Source of the DNA: an uncultured Peptostreptococcaceae bacterium
GTDB taxonomy: Bacteria > Bacillota > Clostridia > Peptostreptococcales > Peptostreptococcaceae
Reading direction: 5' to 3'
Length of the DNA: 64,000 nucleotides
NCBI GenBank assembly: GCA_947072565.1
Contig: CAMTIM010000044.1
Location: 62,001-126,000, forward strand
Position 1 is the stretch's first letter. Every line of letters starts with the position of its first letter. Positions 35,918-45,795 of the stretch are shown here, one piece after another. Below the pieces are notes generated by a model. That model did not search any database. It worked only from the letters and a program-made list of their open reading frames with translations, and was not told where the DNA came from. The position numbers were made by a program, and so were the translations under genes.

Positions 35918-37195
35918 CTAGTTGTAGAATTCGAATTCTAACTCGTAAATTCTAACAGTATCTCCATCTTCAATTCCCATTTCTCTAAGTCTGTCAAATA
36001 CGCCTTGGCCTTCCATAACTTTTTGGAAATATTGAAGAGATTCCATATCATCAAAGTTAACAGAATATAAAATTCTTCTAAGCATTTTACCTGTAACAAC
36101 ATATACTCCATCTTCGATTTCTATAGTTAAAGCTTCGTCTTCTTGTACATCTAATTCTGGTTTGTACATCTCTTCTTCTGTAACTAACTCTACATCTTCA
36201 ACTTCATTTAATAATTGAGATACATAAGCTATTACATCATCTATACCTTGACGAGTAGCTGCAGACATTTTAAATACCTTATATCCTCTACCTTCTAGCT
36301 CATCTTTGAAATCTTCAAATACACTTTCATCTTCTAATATATCTATTTTATTAGCTACTACTACTTGTGGTCTTAAAGATAATTTTTCATTGTACATTTT
36401 AAGTTCATCATTTATCTTGTCAAAGTCTTCTAAAGCATCTCTACCTTCTAAGCCTGATATATCTACTACATGAATTAAAACTTTAGTTCTTTCAACGTGT
36501 CTTAAGAAATCATGACCTAGTCCGATTCCTTCAGCTGCACCTTCTATAAGTCCAGGTATATCAGCTAACACAAAACTATCGCCAAACTTAGTTTGAACAA
36601 CACCTAAATTAGGTGTTAAAGTTGTAAAGTGATAGTTAGCTATCTTTGGTTTAGCTTTAGTAACTACTGATAAAAATGTAGATTTACCTACATTAGGGAA
36701 TCCTAAAAGACCCACATCTGCTATCATTTTAAGCTCTAAAGTTACCCATCTTTCTTGACCTTCAGTACCAGATTTAGCAAAAGCTGGGGCTTGTCTTACT
36801 GCATTTGCGAAATGTTGGTTTCCTTTTCCACCTCTACCACCTCTTACAACTGTAGCTCTATCGCCTTCGTTTTTTAAATCTGCTAATATAAGACCTGTTG
36901 CTTCATCTCTAATTATTGTTCCTGCAGGCACTTTAAGTGTTAAATCATCACCATTTTTACCCGCTCTTCTACTCTTTGATCCGTCTCCACCTGGTTCTGC
37001 AGAGTATTTTCTTTGATATTTGAAATCCATTAATGTTCTAAGACCTAAATCAACCTCAAACACTATACTAGCACCATGTCCACCGTCTCCACCATCTGGA
37101 CCGCCAGCTGGAACATACTTTTCTTTTCTAAAACTTACCGTACCGTTTCCACCGTTTCCAGCTTTAACAAAAATTCTTGCCTTATCTATAAACAT
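35918..37195 (-). CDS. obg: GTPase Obg (CgtA)
   Basis: Obg monitors 50S assembly and stress. The 425-residue protein has the Gly-rich N-terminal Obg domain (AGNGGNGTVSFRKEKYVPAG). The GTPase domain has G1 GFPNVGKST, G3 DIPGLIEGAAEG and G4 ANKID. A C-terminal OCT domain follows (~350-425). A GTG opens the frame at 37204, but ATG 37195 is better placed after AGGTGATTAAT. A long leader with a hairpin precedes it. Confidence 0.97.
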   Translation of the reverse strand: MFIDKARIFVKAGNGGNGTVSFRKEKYVPAGGPDGGDGGHGASIVFEVDLGLRTLMDFKYQRKYSAEPGGDGSKSRRAGKNGDDLTLKVPAGTIIRDEATGLILADLKNEGDRATVVRGGRGGKGNQHFANAVRQAPAFAKSGTEGQERWVTLELKMIADVGLLGFPNVGKSTFLSVVTKAKPKIANYHFTTLTPNLGVVQTKFGDSFVLADIPGLIEGAAEGIGLGHDFLRHVERTKVLIHVVDISGLEGRDALEDFDKINDELKMYNEKLSLRPQVVVANKIDILEDESVFEDFKDELEGRGYKVFKMSAATRQGIDDVIAYVSQLLNEVEDVELVTEEEMYKPELDVQEDEALTIEIEDGVYVVTGKMLRRILYSVNFDDMESLQYFQKVMEGQGVFDRLREMGIEDGDTVRIYELEFEFYN

Positions 37196-37239
37196 ATTAA
37201 TCACCTACTTGATTAAACTTTTTTATAATACTAATAAAT

Positions 37240-37270
37240 AAGAAATTATCCACGTCGGATAATTTTTCTT
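37240..37270 (-). promoter_or_regulatory. Hairpin in the obg leader
   Basis: AAGAAATTATCC-ACGTC-GGATAATTTTTCTT is a 12-bp imperfect stem about 45-75 bases upstream of obg, followed on the minus strand by a T-rich stretch. It may attenuate obg or simply end leaky rpmA transcripts. Confidence 0.4.
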
Positions 37271-37375
37271 AAAGATAGCATTTTAATAAAATTATTATTT
37301 AAAATCTAAAATAAGATTTCATTATTATTTTTTCCAAAATAAATACATACAATTCTATAAATATCTATTTACAAG

Positions 37376-37402
37376 AAAAAGGAGTGTATTAACACTCCTT
37401 CT
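37376..37402 (-). terminator. Terminator of rplU-prp-rpmA
   Basis: AAGGAGTGT-TAAT-ACACTCCTTTTTC on the minus strand, seven bases past the rpmA stop. Confidence 0.9.
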
Positions 37403-37409
37403 TTGTATA

Positions 37410-37700
37410 TTACTCAGCTATTGATACTGGGTATACACTTACTTTTTTTCTTTTCTTATCTTTTCTTTCGAATTTAACAGCACCGTCAACTAATGCAAAT
37501 AAAGTGTCATCGCCACCTATACCTACGTTAGTTCCTGGATGTATTTTAGTACCTCTTTGTCTTACTATTATACTACCAGCAGTTACAACTTGTCCGTCAA
37601 ATCTCTTAACACCTAATCTTTTAGCTATAGAATCTCTACCATTCTTAGAAGATCCTACCCCTTTTTTAGATGCAAGTAACTGTAAGTTCATGTTTAACAT
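37410..37700 (-). CDS. rpmA: Ribosomal protein L27 with cleavable N-terminal extension
   Basis: L27 (96 residues) reaches the peptidyl-transferase centre through its N-terminus. As in other Firmicutes there is an extra leader peptide before the conserved [14 protein letters not shown]. Here it reads [10 protein letters not shown], where most relatives have FFA before the cut. The following-partner protease Prp is encoded next to it. The ATG follows AGGGGGTGACTCCAT. Confidence 0.97.
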   Translation of the reverse strand: MLNMNLQLLASKKGVGSSKNGRDSIAKRLGVKRFDGQVVTAGSIIVRQRGTKIHPGTNVGIGGDDTLFALVDGAVKFERKDKKRKKVSVYPVSIAE

Positions 37701-37713
37701 ATGGAGTCACCCC

Positions 37714-38031
37714 CTACTTTTTTAAGATTTTTATATTTTTGGGATATTCCCGTTTTATTCCTTCAATAGATAATTGAAAATGATTTAATAGTAATTGAGA
37801 ATCTTTTAAGTAATTATCTTTAACGATACACTCTATATGACCTTCTTGTCCTATTACACTTTCAAATTCAACTTTCACTAATTTGTCTAAAGAATTTATG
37901 ACTGCAATAGCATTAGATGTAACCGCAGAACATACTATATCATAGCCTATTTCAGCGAAATCAGCATGACCCTTTAAGCAAAATCCTTTTAGTGAAAACT
38001 CATCATCGTAATAATATTTGACTTTTATCAT
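37714..38031 (-). CDS. prp: L27-processing cysteine protease Prp
   Basis: Prp (YsxB, 105 residues) removes the L27 leader peptide. The catalytic pair is visible as His in LKGHADFAEIGYDIVCSAVT and Cys about 12 residues later in the same segment. It sits in the conserved L21-Prp-L27 order, with 15 bases on one side and 13 on the other. Confidence 0.95.
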   Translation of the reverse strand: MIKVKYYYDDEFSLKGFCLKGHADFAEIGYDIVCSAVTSNAIAVINSLDKLVKVEFESVIGQEGHIECIVKDNYLKDSQLLLNHFQLSIEGIKREYPKNIKILKK

Positions 38032-38046
38032 TACTTATACCAACAA

Positions 38047-38358
38047 TTAAGCGTTTATCTTTTCGATAACTATCTTAGTGTATGGCTGACGATGTCCTTG
38101 CTTTCTTCTATAATCTTTCTTAGCCTTATATTTGAAAACTATTATTTTCTTAGCTTTACCTTGTTCTACAACTTTCGCTTGAACAGAAGCACCTTCAACA
38201 ACTGGAGCTCCAACTACTAACTCTCCGTCTTTAGTACAAGCTAATACTTCGTTTAAAGTTATAACATCACCTGCGTTAGCTTCTAACTTCTCTACGAATA
38301 ATACATCACCTTCAGCAACTTTATATTGCTTTCCACCTGTTTTAACTATAGCGTACAT
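38047..38358 (-). CDS. rplU: Ribosomal protein L21
   Basis: L21 is 103 residues from the ATG at 38358, beginning [18 protein letters not shown], the universal N-terminus. A longer frame opens at 38391 but overlaps the Shine-Dalgarno GGAGGTG, so the shorter start is chosen. The C-terminal [17 protein letters not shown] is conserved. Confidence 0.97.
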   Translation of the reverse strand: MYAIVKTGGKQYKVAEGDVLFVEKLEANAGDVITLNEVLACTKDGELVVGAPVVEGASVQAKVVEQGKAKKIIVFKYKAKKDYRRKQGHRQPYTKIVIEKINA

Positions 38359-38455
38359 TAAAATACACCTCCTCGGTCTTAAACTCGCCATATAGGTACC
38401 TCATTAAAGAAGTTTGTAACCTTGTCTGTGCGGCATTACAGTTATTAATATTACT
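38359..38455 (-). promoter_or_regulatory. Probable L21 leader RNA
   Basis: The 100 bases before rplU contain GC-rich blocks unusual for this AT-rich genome (TGCCGCACAGACAAGG, GAGGTACC, GGCGAGTTTAAGACCG). Position and composition match the Firmicute L21 leader that autoregulates the operon. I did not verify the consensus fold. Confidence 0.5.
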
Positions 38456-38476
38456 ACTTACTTGTGCATTTGTCAA

Positions 38477-39880
38477 CTAAGTATTATAAATTATATTTAT
38501 TTTTTCGTAATTTAATTCACTGCTTTTATCTAACGATATTATTATATCATATTTTTCGCCAATTTTTTCAATTATATCACTATAATTTTTATTTATTATA
38601 TTATATAAATCATTATTTAGTACTATTGTAATATCGTTGTACGATGTATGTACCTTAATCCTAATAATTTCTTTTTCTATAGTGTCTACTAAGTGGTTAA
38701 CTGATTTATTATAAGCCTTGCCTTCACATTTTATGCATTCATCTAAATAATACTTATCTATAGAATCTTTTTCTCGCCTTCTCGCCACTTCTACTAAACC
38801 AAGTTTAGTCATACCTAAAACTTCAGACTTTCTTTTGTCTTTTTTTAATTGTATTTCTAACGTCTTTAAAAGTTCTTCTTTATAATTATTTTTATGCATA
38901 TCTATAAAGTCAATTATAATTATTCCACCTATATCTCTAAGTTTTAATTGTTTACAAATTTCTACTGCAGCTTCTAAGTTAGTTTTATAAACAGTTTCAT
39001 CTAACTTTAAACTACCAGTAAATTTACCAGTATTAACATCTATTACCGTAAGGGCTTCCGTTTTTTCTATTATCAAATATCCCCCACTTTTTAACCATAC
39101 TTTTTTATTCAAACATTTTTCTATTTGATTGTTTACTTTGTATAAATCAAATACATCCTTGTTTTCTTCTAACACTAATTTTTCTACATATTCTTTTTTT
39201 ATAGATTTTAATATTATTTTCAGTTCTTCATACTTTATACTGTCATTAGTTATTATTTTATCTACATGTTCATTTGCATTATCTTTTACATATTTAGTAC
39301 AAAAATCTAGACTTTTGTATAAAAGTTTAGGTCCCATTCCTAATTTATATTCTTTTTGTATATTTTCATATTGTTTTTTTAATTCTTCTATATCTTCTTG
39401 TAATTCTTCTTTGCTACAACCTATAGCTTCCGTTCTTATAATTAAACCAACATTTTCTTCGTTTATAGATTTTGCAATTTTCTTTAATCTAAATCTTTCT
39501 TTTTCTAATGTGATTTTATTTGATATAGTAGTTCTACTGTTTGATGGTATATAAACTAAATATCTTCCAGCTAAACTTATTTCAAGGTTTAACTTAGCTC
39601 CCTTGGTTCCTATTTCTTCCTTATTTATTTGGACTAAAATGTCTTGACCACACTTTATATTAGTATCTTTTTTTAATTGAAGATATGCTAACTTATCAAA
39701 CCCAACATCTATAAAGCAAGCATCTATTCCTGGAAGTACTTTTTTGACAATACCTCTATATATATTAGAAACTATTTTATTTTTTTTATTATCTTCTATA
39801 AATAACTCTACTAATTTATCATCTTCAAGCACAGCAGTTTTTTGAGATGATATTAAATTTTCTATTATTATTTTTTTCAT
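38477..39880 (-). CDS. rng: Ribonuclease G/E family endoribonuclease
   Basis: The 467 residues are RNase G-like. An S1 domain lies at about 35-125 (NIYRGIVKKVLPGIDACFID). The catalytic DNase I-like region has the metal ligands in ALTVIDVNTG and IIIIDFIDMH. A zinc-link motif DECIKCEGKAY and a small C-terminal domain follow. It processes rRNA or mRNA 5' ends. It lacks the long scaffold of E. coli RNase E. It lies just upstream of the L21 leader. Confidence 0.93.
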   Translation of the reverse strand: MKKIIIENLISSQKTAVLEDDKLVELFIEDNKKNKIVSNIYRGIVKKVLPGIDACFIDVGFDKLAYLQLKKDTNIKCGQDILVQINKEEIGTKGAKLNLEISLAGRYLVYIPSNSRTTISNKITLEKERFRLKKIAKSINEENVGLIIRTEAIGCSKEELQEDIEELKKQYENIQKEYKLGMGPKLLYKSLDFCTKYVKDNANEHVDKIITNDSIKYEELKIILKSIKKEYVEKLVLEENKDVFDLYKVNNQIEKCLNKKVWLKSGGYLIIEKTEALTVIDVNTGKFTGSLKLDETVYKTNLEAAVEICKQLKLRDIGGIIIIDFIDMHKNNYKEELLKTLEIQLKKDKRKSEVLGMTKLGLVEVARRREKDSIDKYYLDECIKCEGKAYNKSVNHLVDTIEKEIIRIKVHTSYNDITIVLNNDLYNIINKNYSDIIEKIGEKYDIIISLDKSSELNYEKINIIYNT

Positions 39881-39929
39881 TAAATTATTCCTTTAATAAA
39901 TATTTTTATTTTATAATATCGTGACATAG

Positions 39930-39957
39930 AAAAAAGGTGGTTTTACCCACCTTTTTA
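39930..39957 (-). terminator. Terminator after the radical-SAM-linked gene pair
   Basis: AAAAAGGTGG-GTAAAA-CCACCTTTTTT on the minus strand, three bases past the stop at 39960. Confidence 0.92.
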
Positions 39958-39959
39958 AT

Positions 39960-40658
39960 CTACATAGGAGACACTAATTGTCCATCTTCTACTACGTATA
40001 AATCTCTTCTTAATATATCTACATCTAATGGGTCCATGTCTAATTCTAACATTTCTAATATTTTAGGAACAAATATAGAATTATTTAAATTCGCTTTAGA
40101 ACCTGTAGCAGCCATAGCCTCAAGAGTTACACATGTATCACTTAAATTTAATACATCAAACTGCTTTATCATAGGTCTTATGTTAGATTCTACCATTTTT
40201 CCTTTTTTGTTTTTCTTAGTTATCATTATTTCTTCTTGACTCATAAATTCTAATATTTTTGATTTTATAAATTCTTTAGTTAAAGGTTTCTCTAAATCTA
40301 TAGTAAATATATACTCTCCATATTCTATGTTTGATGCAAGTGATGGAGTTTGTTTAGTTATTTCTACAGACTTTATAAACTTTATACCTTTTGGTAGCTG
40401 TGCATTCATTCTGCTTGAATATTCTTCAACACTTAAGTCGTTTTCTATTTCAACATCTACATACTCGCCTTGGCTTTCTGTCCCTAAAGCTAATGCATTT
40501 CCATAACTTATCTTAGGGTGAGGATTATAACCTTGAGAGTGAACTAATTCTATATCAGCTCTTCTAAATGCTCTTTGTAATAATTGTTGTAAGTCAAGGT
40601 GTGATATATATATCATATCGCCTTCTTTATTGTATTTAGTTCTTATTATCTTACTCAT
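39960..40658 (-). CDS. TIGR03936-type radical SAM-linked protein (DUF2344)
   Basis: About 232 residues matching the DUF2344 family, with MIYISHLDLQQLLQRAFRRA and HSQGYNPHPKISYGNALALG. These proteins are encoded next to, or fused with, the TIGR03960 radical SAM enzyme. Here they are separate adjacent genes. A TTG also opens the frame at 40667, overlapping the neighbour's stop. ATG 40658 after AAGGGGG is preferred. Biochemical function is not established to my knowledge. Confidence 0.88.
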   Translation of the reverse strand: MSKIIRTKYNKEGDMIYISHLDLQQLLQRAFRRADIELVHSQGYNPHPKISYGNALALGTESQGEYVDVEIENDLSVEEYSSRMNAQLPKGIKFIKSVEITKQTPSLASNIEYGEYIFTIDLEKPLTKEFIKSKILEFMSQEEIMITKKNKKGKMVESNIRPMIKQFDVLNLSDTCVTLEAMAATGSKANLNNSIFVPKILEMLELDMDPLDVDILRRDLYVVEDGQLVSPM

Positions 40659-40660
40659 AA

Positions 40661-42505
40661 TTAACAAAGCCCCCTTCCAATGTCATGTGTATTTATTCCA
40701 CATCCGTTACATTTATGTCTACAATCTGGAGAAATTGTATCCTCTTTTGATTTTTCATTTTCTCTAACTAAGAATTGCTTAGTTACACCTACATCTATAT
40801 GATCCCAAGGGAATACTTCTTCGTAGTTTCTTTGTCTATTTGCATAAAACTCTATAGAAAGATTATTTTTCTCCATAGCTTCTTTCCATGTGTCTAAATT
40901 AAAATGTTCAGACCATCCATCAAACTTAGCTCCAGCTTTAAATGCATCATATATAACTTTACCTATTTTTCTATCTCCTCTAGCTACAACTGCTTCCATT
41001 AAACTAGTTTTAGAATCATGATAGTTATATTTTATATTTCCATTTTTTAATTTTCTAACTAAATGTCTTTGTTTTTCTACTACTTCTTCTGTAGTATCTT
41101 GTCCATGCCATTGGAATGGTGTAAATGGCTTAGGTACAAATGTTGATGTACTTACTGTAACACCAAAATCTCTTTTTATTTTTCCATTGTGAACACTTCT
41201 ATAAGTATCTATAACATCGTATGCAAGGTTTGCTATACCATCTAAATCATCATAAGTTTCTGTTGGAAGCCCTATCATAAAGTATAACTTAACACGGTTC
41301 CATCCCATTTCAAATGCTTTTCTAGTTGCATTTTCTAAATCATCTTCACTTACACCTTTATTTATAACATCTCTCATTCTTTGAGTTCCTGCTTCTGGTG
41401 CAAATGTAAGTCCTGATTTTCTTACTTGTTGAATCTTTTCTGCTATTTCCATAGAGAAATTATCAAGTCTTAATGAAGGTAGTGATATACCAATGTTTCT
41501 GTCAGTGTATTCATGAACTAAGTAGTCTGTAAGTTCTTCTAATTGACTATAGTCACTTGTACTTAATGAAGATAATGATATCTCATCATACCCAGTATTT
41601 TTAACTAGATTTTCTAATATTTCTTTAAGTCTTTCTACACTTTTTTCTCTTATAGGTCTATATATCATACCCGCTTGGCAGAATCTACAACCTCTTGTAC
41701 ATCCTCTAAATAATTCTAAAACTATTCTATTATGTACAGTATCAATAAAAGGTACTATTAGTTTTTCTGGATATGGTGCTTCTTCCATATCTTTAACTAT
41801 TCTCTTTTGAGGACTAGCTGGTATTCCTTCTCTGTTTGGTAAAACAGATTTAACTGTGTTATCTTCGTTATATGTAACATCATAGAAGCTAGGTATATAA
41901 ACACCTTCTATATTAGCTATTTTATATAAGAAATCTTCTCTAGTAGTTTTATTTTTTTTCCATTCTTTATAAGCATTAACAACTTCTAAGTTTACTTCTT
42001 CACCTTCACCTAATATTACTATATCAACAAAATCAGCTAATGGCTCACAGTTATAAGCACAAGGTCCTCCAACCATTATAAATGGATCGTCTAATTTTCT
42101 ATCTTCTCTTAATAGTGGTATACTAGCTAAATCTAATATATTCAAAATATTTGTGTACGATAACTCGTATTGAAGTGTAAATACTACAAAATCAAAGTTA
42201 GTTATAGCTTGTCTTGATTCTAAACCAAATAAAGGTATATTTTTTTCTCTCATTATATTTTCCATATCAACTGCTGGAGAATATACTCTCTCACAAAATA
42301 CATCTTCATCTTTGTTTATTACATCATATAATATATGACTTCCTAAGTGGCTCATTCCAACTTCATATAAGTCTGGGAAACAATGAGCATATCTTATTAG
42401 GTTTTCATTTGACGTATCTTTGTGTACTGAGTTAATCTCATTTCCAAGATACCTAGCAGGCTTTTCAACCTTCTTTAAAATTCTTTTTAAGTCTACTTTA
42501 TTCAT
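40661..42505 (-). CDS. TIGR03960-type B12-binding-like radical SAM protein
   Basis: The 614-residue protein has an N-terminal B12-binding-like domain and the radical SAM cluster motif LFRGCTRGCRFCQAGMIYRP, in which CxxxCxxC binds [4Fe-4S]. A TIM-barrel segment RVKLYFMIGLPTETYDDLDG is typical. The C-terminus has an additional Cys set (CRHKCNGCG and the final GLC). It is paired with the DUF2344 protein. The substrate is unknown; a role in tRNA or ribosome modification has been suggested only by context. Confidence 0.9.
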   Translation of the reverse strand: MNKVDLKRILKKVEKPARYLGNEINSVHKDTSNENLIRYAHCFPDLYEVGMSHLGSHILYDVINKDEDVFCERVYSPAVDMENIMREKNIPLFGLESRQAITNFDFVVFTLQYELSYTNILNILDLASIPLLREDRKLDDPFIMVGGPCAYNCEPLADFVDIVILGEGEEVNLEVVNAYKEWKKNKTTREDFLYKIANIEGVYIPSFYDVTYNEDNTVKSVLPNREGIPASPQKRIVKDMEEAPYPEKLIVPFIDTVHNRIVLELFRGCTRGCRFCQAGMIYRPIREKSVERLKEILENLVKNTGYDEISLSSLSTSDYSQLEELTDYLVHEYTDRNIGISLPSLRLDNFSMEIAEKIQQVRKSGLTFAPEAGTQRMRDVINKGVSEDDLENATRKAFEMGWNRVKLYFMIGLPTETYDDLDGIANLAYDVIDTYRSVHNGKIKRDFGVTVSTSTFVPKPFTPFQWHGQDTTEEVVEKQRHLVRKLKNGNIKYNYHDSKTSLMEAVVARGDRKIGKVIYDAFKAGAKFDGWSEHFNLDTWKEAMEKNNLSIEFYANRQRNYEEVFPWDHIDVGVTKQFLVRENEKSKEDTISPDCRHKCNGCGINTHDIGRGLC

Positions 42506-42800
42506 CTATGTGTAAAACCTCCAATAAGTTTATTATTTTCTAGACATACGTATTATTATACACGATATGATATTATGTATCAAAATATTATTAACTATTT
42601 TAAATATAGTTTCTCCAATGTACTTCCTTATTATGTTAAATGATGGCATTTTTATTTTGAATTACTATTTCACCTTCCTTTTTAAATTAATATTTTACTT
42701 TTAATTTGATTATTTTTTAAATTCCCTTCTCGTTATTTTTTTATTTGAAGTGTGTTATATTATATTTATACGCATATTTTTAATAATATATTGTGGTATT
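42506..42800. other. AT-rich divergent intergenic region
   Basis: About 300 bases between the divergent radical SAM and fprA genes. It must hold promoters for both. Apart from the fprA promoter given separately, I see no ORF, RNA or clear operator. Confidence 0.7.
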
Positions 42801-42830
42801 TTGTTTTGATATATATTATTTGGGTATAAT
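42801..42830 (+). promoter_or_regulatory. Sigma-A-type promoter of fprA
   Basis: TTGTTT (-35, 42801-42806) and TATAAT (-10, 42825-42830) are 18 bases apart. The -10 is 35 bases upstream of the fprA start. Confidence 0.65.
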
Positions 42831-42864
42831 CTTTATATAATTTTATTTTTTAGGAGGATTTATA

Positions 42865-44058
42865 ATGAGTAATGTATTTGAAGTAAAGAAAGACGTTTAC
42901 TTTACAGGAGTCGTAGACAAAGATTTAAAGGTATTTGACATAATAATGGAAACAGAGTTTGGTACTACTTATAACTGTTATTTAATTAAAGATGAGAAAA
43001 CAGTTTTATTCGATACTGTAAAACCTAATTTTAAAGATGAATTTTTAAATAATATCTCACAAGTTACAGATATAGCTAATATAGATTATGTTGTTATCCA
43101 TCATACTGAGCCTGACCACGCTGGTAGCTTAAAGTATCTTTTAGATTTAAATCCTAATATAGAAGTTTTCTGTACAAGTGTTGCAAAAATGTATTTAAGT
43201 GAGCAAATCAACAAACCATTTAAATGCCACGTTATAAAAGATGGAGAAACTCTAAATATAGGTAAAAGAAATATCAAATTTATAACTGCACCATTCTTAC
43301 ATTGGCCAGATACAATGTTTACTTATATTGAAGAAGACAAAACTTTATTTACTTGCGATGCTTTCGGATGTCACTTCGCTAACGTTGATGCAAATGCTGT
43401 AGAAAGTGAAGATTATCTAAAATCATCTAAACACTACTATGATTGTATAGTCAAACCTTTTGCTAAACATGTTTTAAATGCTATTAATAAAGTAGTTGAT
43501 TTAAAAATAGATTTTGATACAATCTTAACTTCTCATGGACCAATGCTTACTAAAGACCCTATGGCTGCAGTTAAAAGATATTTAGATTGGTCAACTGAGG
43601 TCGTAAATACTACTAATCAAAATCAAGTAGCAGTATTTTACCTATCAGCTTATAGCAACACTTTAGTAATGGCAAAAAAAATAGAAGAAGGATTACTTTC
43701 AAAAGGTGCAAAAGTTAAGCTATATGATTTAGAAAATATTAATTTAAAAGAAATGCATGATGCTATTGTAATGTCTAAAGTCATTTTATTAGGTTCTCCA
43801 ACTATAAATAGAAGTATGGTTAAACCTATGTGGGACTTATTCTCTGTAATAGATCCTATGGCTAATGTAGGCAAAATAGCAGGTGTGTTTGGTTCTTACG
43901 GTTGGAGTGGTGAAGGTATAACTATGGCTGAAAATTTATTAAAATCAATGTCATTTAAAATGCCCGTTGAAACATTAAAAAAGAAATTCTTCCCAAGCGA
44001 TGATACTTTAAATGAATGTTTTGAATTTGGTGCTAAGTACGGTGAACTAATTAAATAA
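42865..44058 (+). CDS. fprA: A-type flavodiiron protein (oxygen/NO reductase)
   Basis: This 397-residue protein reduces O2 (or NO) to protect an anaerobe. The N-terminal lactamase-like diiron domain has ligands in VVIHHTEPDHAGSLKY (HxExDH), LHWPDTMFTY, FTCDAFGCHFA and SHGPML. The C-terminal flavodoxin domain (~255-397) begins VAVFYLSAYSNT and has FGSYGWSGEG. No rubredoxin is fused. Start follows AGGAGGATTTATA. It is monocistronic, with its own promoter and terminator. Confidence 0.96.
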   Translation: MSNVFEVKKDVYFTGVVDKDLKVFDIIMETEFGTTYNCYLIKDEKTVLFDTVKPNFKDEFLNNISQVTDIANIDYVVIHHTEPDHAGSLKYLLDLNPNIEVFCTSVAKMYLSEQINKPFKCHVIKDGETLNIGKRNIKFITAPFLHWPDTMFTYIEEDKTLFTCDAFGCHFANVDANAVESEDYLKSSKHYYDCIVKPFAKHVLNAINKVVDLKIDFDTILTSHGPMLTKDPMAAVKRYLDWSTEVVNTTNQNQVAVFYLSAYSNTLVMAKKIEEGLLSKGAKVKLYDLENINLKEMHDAIVMSKVILLGSPTINRSMVKPMWDLFSVIDPMANVGKIAGVFGSYGWSGEGITMAENLLKSMSFKMPVETLKKKFFPSDDTLNECFEFGAKYGELIK

Positions 44059-44109
44059 TGCAATCATAACAAACATTTATTTTTAACTATATTATATCAA
44101 TTTGTTTTA

Positions 44110-44150
44110 TAAAAAAAAAGAGTATCATGTAAACATGATACTCTTTTTAT
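44110..44150. terminator. Bidirectional terminator between fprA and mgsA
   Basis: AAAAAGAGTATCATG-TAAA-CATGATACTCTTTTT is a perfect 11-bp stem with T runs both ways, serving convergent genes. Confidence 0.95.
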
Positions 44151-44154
44151 AATA

Positions 44155-44568
44155 TTAACTTCTCTGGCTTTTAGTTTTTCTAACTTCTCTCCAAGAAAGT
44201 TCTCCTCTATCTAAACCTTTTATAAATATTTCTGCCGAAGCTAAATTAGTTGCCACAGGAACATGATAAACATCACATAATCTGATTAATGCTTGTATAT
44301 CTGGCTCATGAGCTTGAGATGTAAGTGGGTCTCTTAAAAAGATAACTAAGTCTATATCTTGAGATACTACTAATGAACCAATTTGCTGATCTCCACCAAG
44401 CGGACCTGATGCAACTCTATTAATTTTCAATTCAGTTGCCTCCATAATTTTTTCACCTGTAGTTCCAGTTGCATAAATTCCATATTTTTTTAATATAGCC
44501 TCGTATCCTATACAAAACCCAATCATTGTATTTTTCATTTCATCATGTGCAATTAATGCTATATTCAT
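44155..44568 (-). CDS. mgsA: Methylglyoxal synthase
   Basis: MgsA turns dihydroxyacetone phosphate into methylglyoxal, relieving phosphorylated-sugar stress. From the ATG at 44568 (behind GGAGGGGAAT) the protein is 137 residues. It starts [18 protein letters not shown] and has the catalytic Asp in [14 protein letters not shown] and phosphate contacts in [15 protein letters not shown] longer frame from 44616 is rejected because it contains the ribosome site. It lies 17 bases after rodA. Confidence 0.96.
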   Translation of the reverse strand: MNIALIAHDEMKNTMIGFCIGYEAILKKYGIYATGTTGEKIMEATELKINRVASGPLGGDQQIGSLVVSQDIDLVIFLRDPLTSQAHEPDIQALIRLCDVYHVPVATNLASAEIFIKGLDRGELSWREVRKTKSQRS

Positions 44569-44585
44569 ATTCCCCTCCGAATTTA

Positions 44586-45704
44586 TTAAAAGTTTATTTT
44601 TTTTCTTCTCATACAAACATTTAAAACTAGTCCTAAATTTGCTAACGATGTTAATAAAGAACTACCTCCATAACTTATAAATGGTAGTGTTACACCTGTT
44701 ACAGGAATTAAGGCTACTGTCATACCAATATTTTGAATAATTTGGTAAGCAAACATGGCCATAACACCAATTACAATAAGCGTACCATAGAAATCTTTGG
44801 CCTCTTTAGCTATGGCTATCATCCTAGTTAAAAATAACGCATACAAAGCTATTACTGTTATCATTCCTAGCGCTCCTAATTCTTCTCCTATAACTGCAAA
44901 TATAAAGTCACTTTCTTGAACAGGTAAAAATCCTTCTTGATTTTGAGTACCATTATATAGCCCTTTTCCTGTTGTTCCTCCAGATCCTATAGCAATCATA
45001 GATTGCATTACTTGATAATTACCTTTAAGTGTAGGATCCTCAGGATGTAGGAATGCATCTATTCTTTCTCTTTGGTGATTTGCCATAAACATATACATAA
45101 TAGGTAGAGACACTAAAGCTATAATTATAACTTTTTTTATTAATTTTATATCAAGTCCTGATATAAATAACATAGAAGCTATTATACAACTAAAAACTAT
45201 TGCTGTACCTAAATCAGGTTGTGCAAATAATAATCCTATAAAAGGAACAGCATACATTATCACAGGTATTATTTCCTTTATAGTATTTAACTTCCCTTTT
45301 TTAGACTCTACTATTTTTGCATAACTTAATATAAATGTTAACTTTACCAATTCCGAAGTTTGAAAATCTAAAGGTCCTAAATTTAACCACGATCTAGCTC
45401 CACCTCTTTCAGCTCCAATACCTGGAATTAGAATTATTGCTAACAACAATAAACTTATTATATACAATGCTTTATAATACTTACCTAAGAAATTGTAGTC
45501 CAGTAACAATATACATATTATCATAACAGTTCCTAAACCAAAGCCCATACATTGCTTGTATATCTGTGAATAATTTCCTGTTATTTGTGCATGAGTAGCA
45601 CTACTTAAAACTAATAATCCAAAACTAAATATAGCTAAAACAATAATTATAAGTTTCCAATCTAATTGTTTTATTAATTTAACAGTCGATTTATATTCAA
45701 TCAT
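44586..45704 (-). CDS. rodA: RodA-type SEDS peptidoglycan polymerase
   Basis: RodA polymerises glycan strands with PBP2 during elongation. The 372 residues have about ten membrane helices. SEDS signatures include [20 protein letters not shown] and the C-terminal [18 protein letters not shown]. Its partner PBP2 and mreBCD are upstream in the same direction, separated by minCDE and a terminator at 45764. FtsW/SpoVE paralogues are similar; context favours RodA. Confidence 0.9.
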   Translation of the reverse strand: MIEYKSTVKLIKQLDWKLIIIVLAIFSFGLLVLSSATHAQITGNYSQIYKQCMGFGLGTVMIICILLLDYNFLGKYYKALYIISLLLLAIILIPGIGAERGGARSWLNLGPLDFQTSELVKLTFILSYAKIVESKKGKLNTIKEIIPVIMYAVPFIGLLFAQPDLGTAIVFSCIIASMLFISGLDIKLIKKVIIIALVSLPIMYMFMANHQRERIDAFLHPEDPTLKGNYQVMQSMIAIGSGGTTGKGLYNGTQNQEGFLPVQESDFIFAVIGEELGALGMITVIALYALFLTRMIAIAKEAKDFYGTLIVIGVMAMFAYQIIQNIGMTVALIPVTGVTLPFISYGGSSLLTSLANLGLVLNVCMRRKKINF

Positions 45705-45763
45705 ATTTTCACCATCTTCCTTACCTTATGCATTTAAAATATTATTTTTAAAATAATCAAAAT

Positions 45764-45788
45764 AAAGGGGGATTTTATTCCCCCTTTA
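45764..45788 (-). terminator. Terminator of minCDE
   Basis: AAAGGGGG-AATAAAAT-CCCCCTTTATTTT on the minus strand, eight bases past the minE stop. Confidence 0.9.
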
Positions 45789-45795
45789 ACTATTT

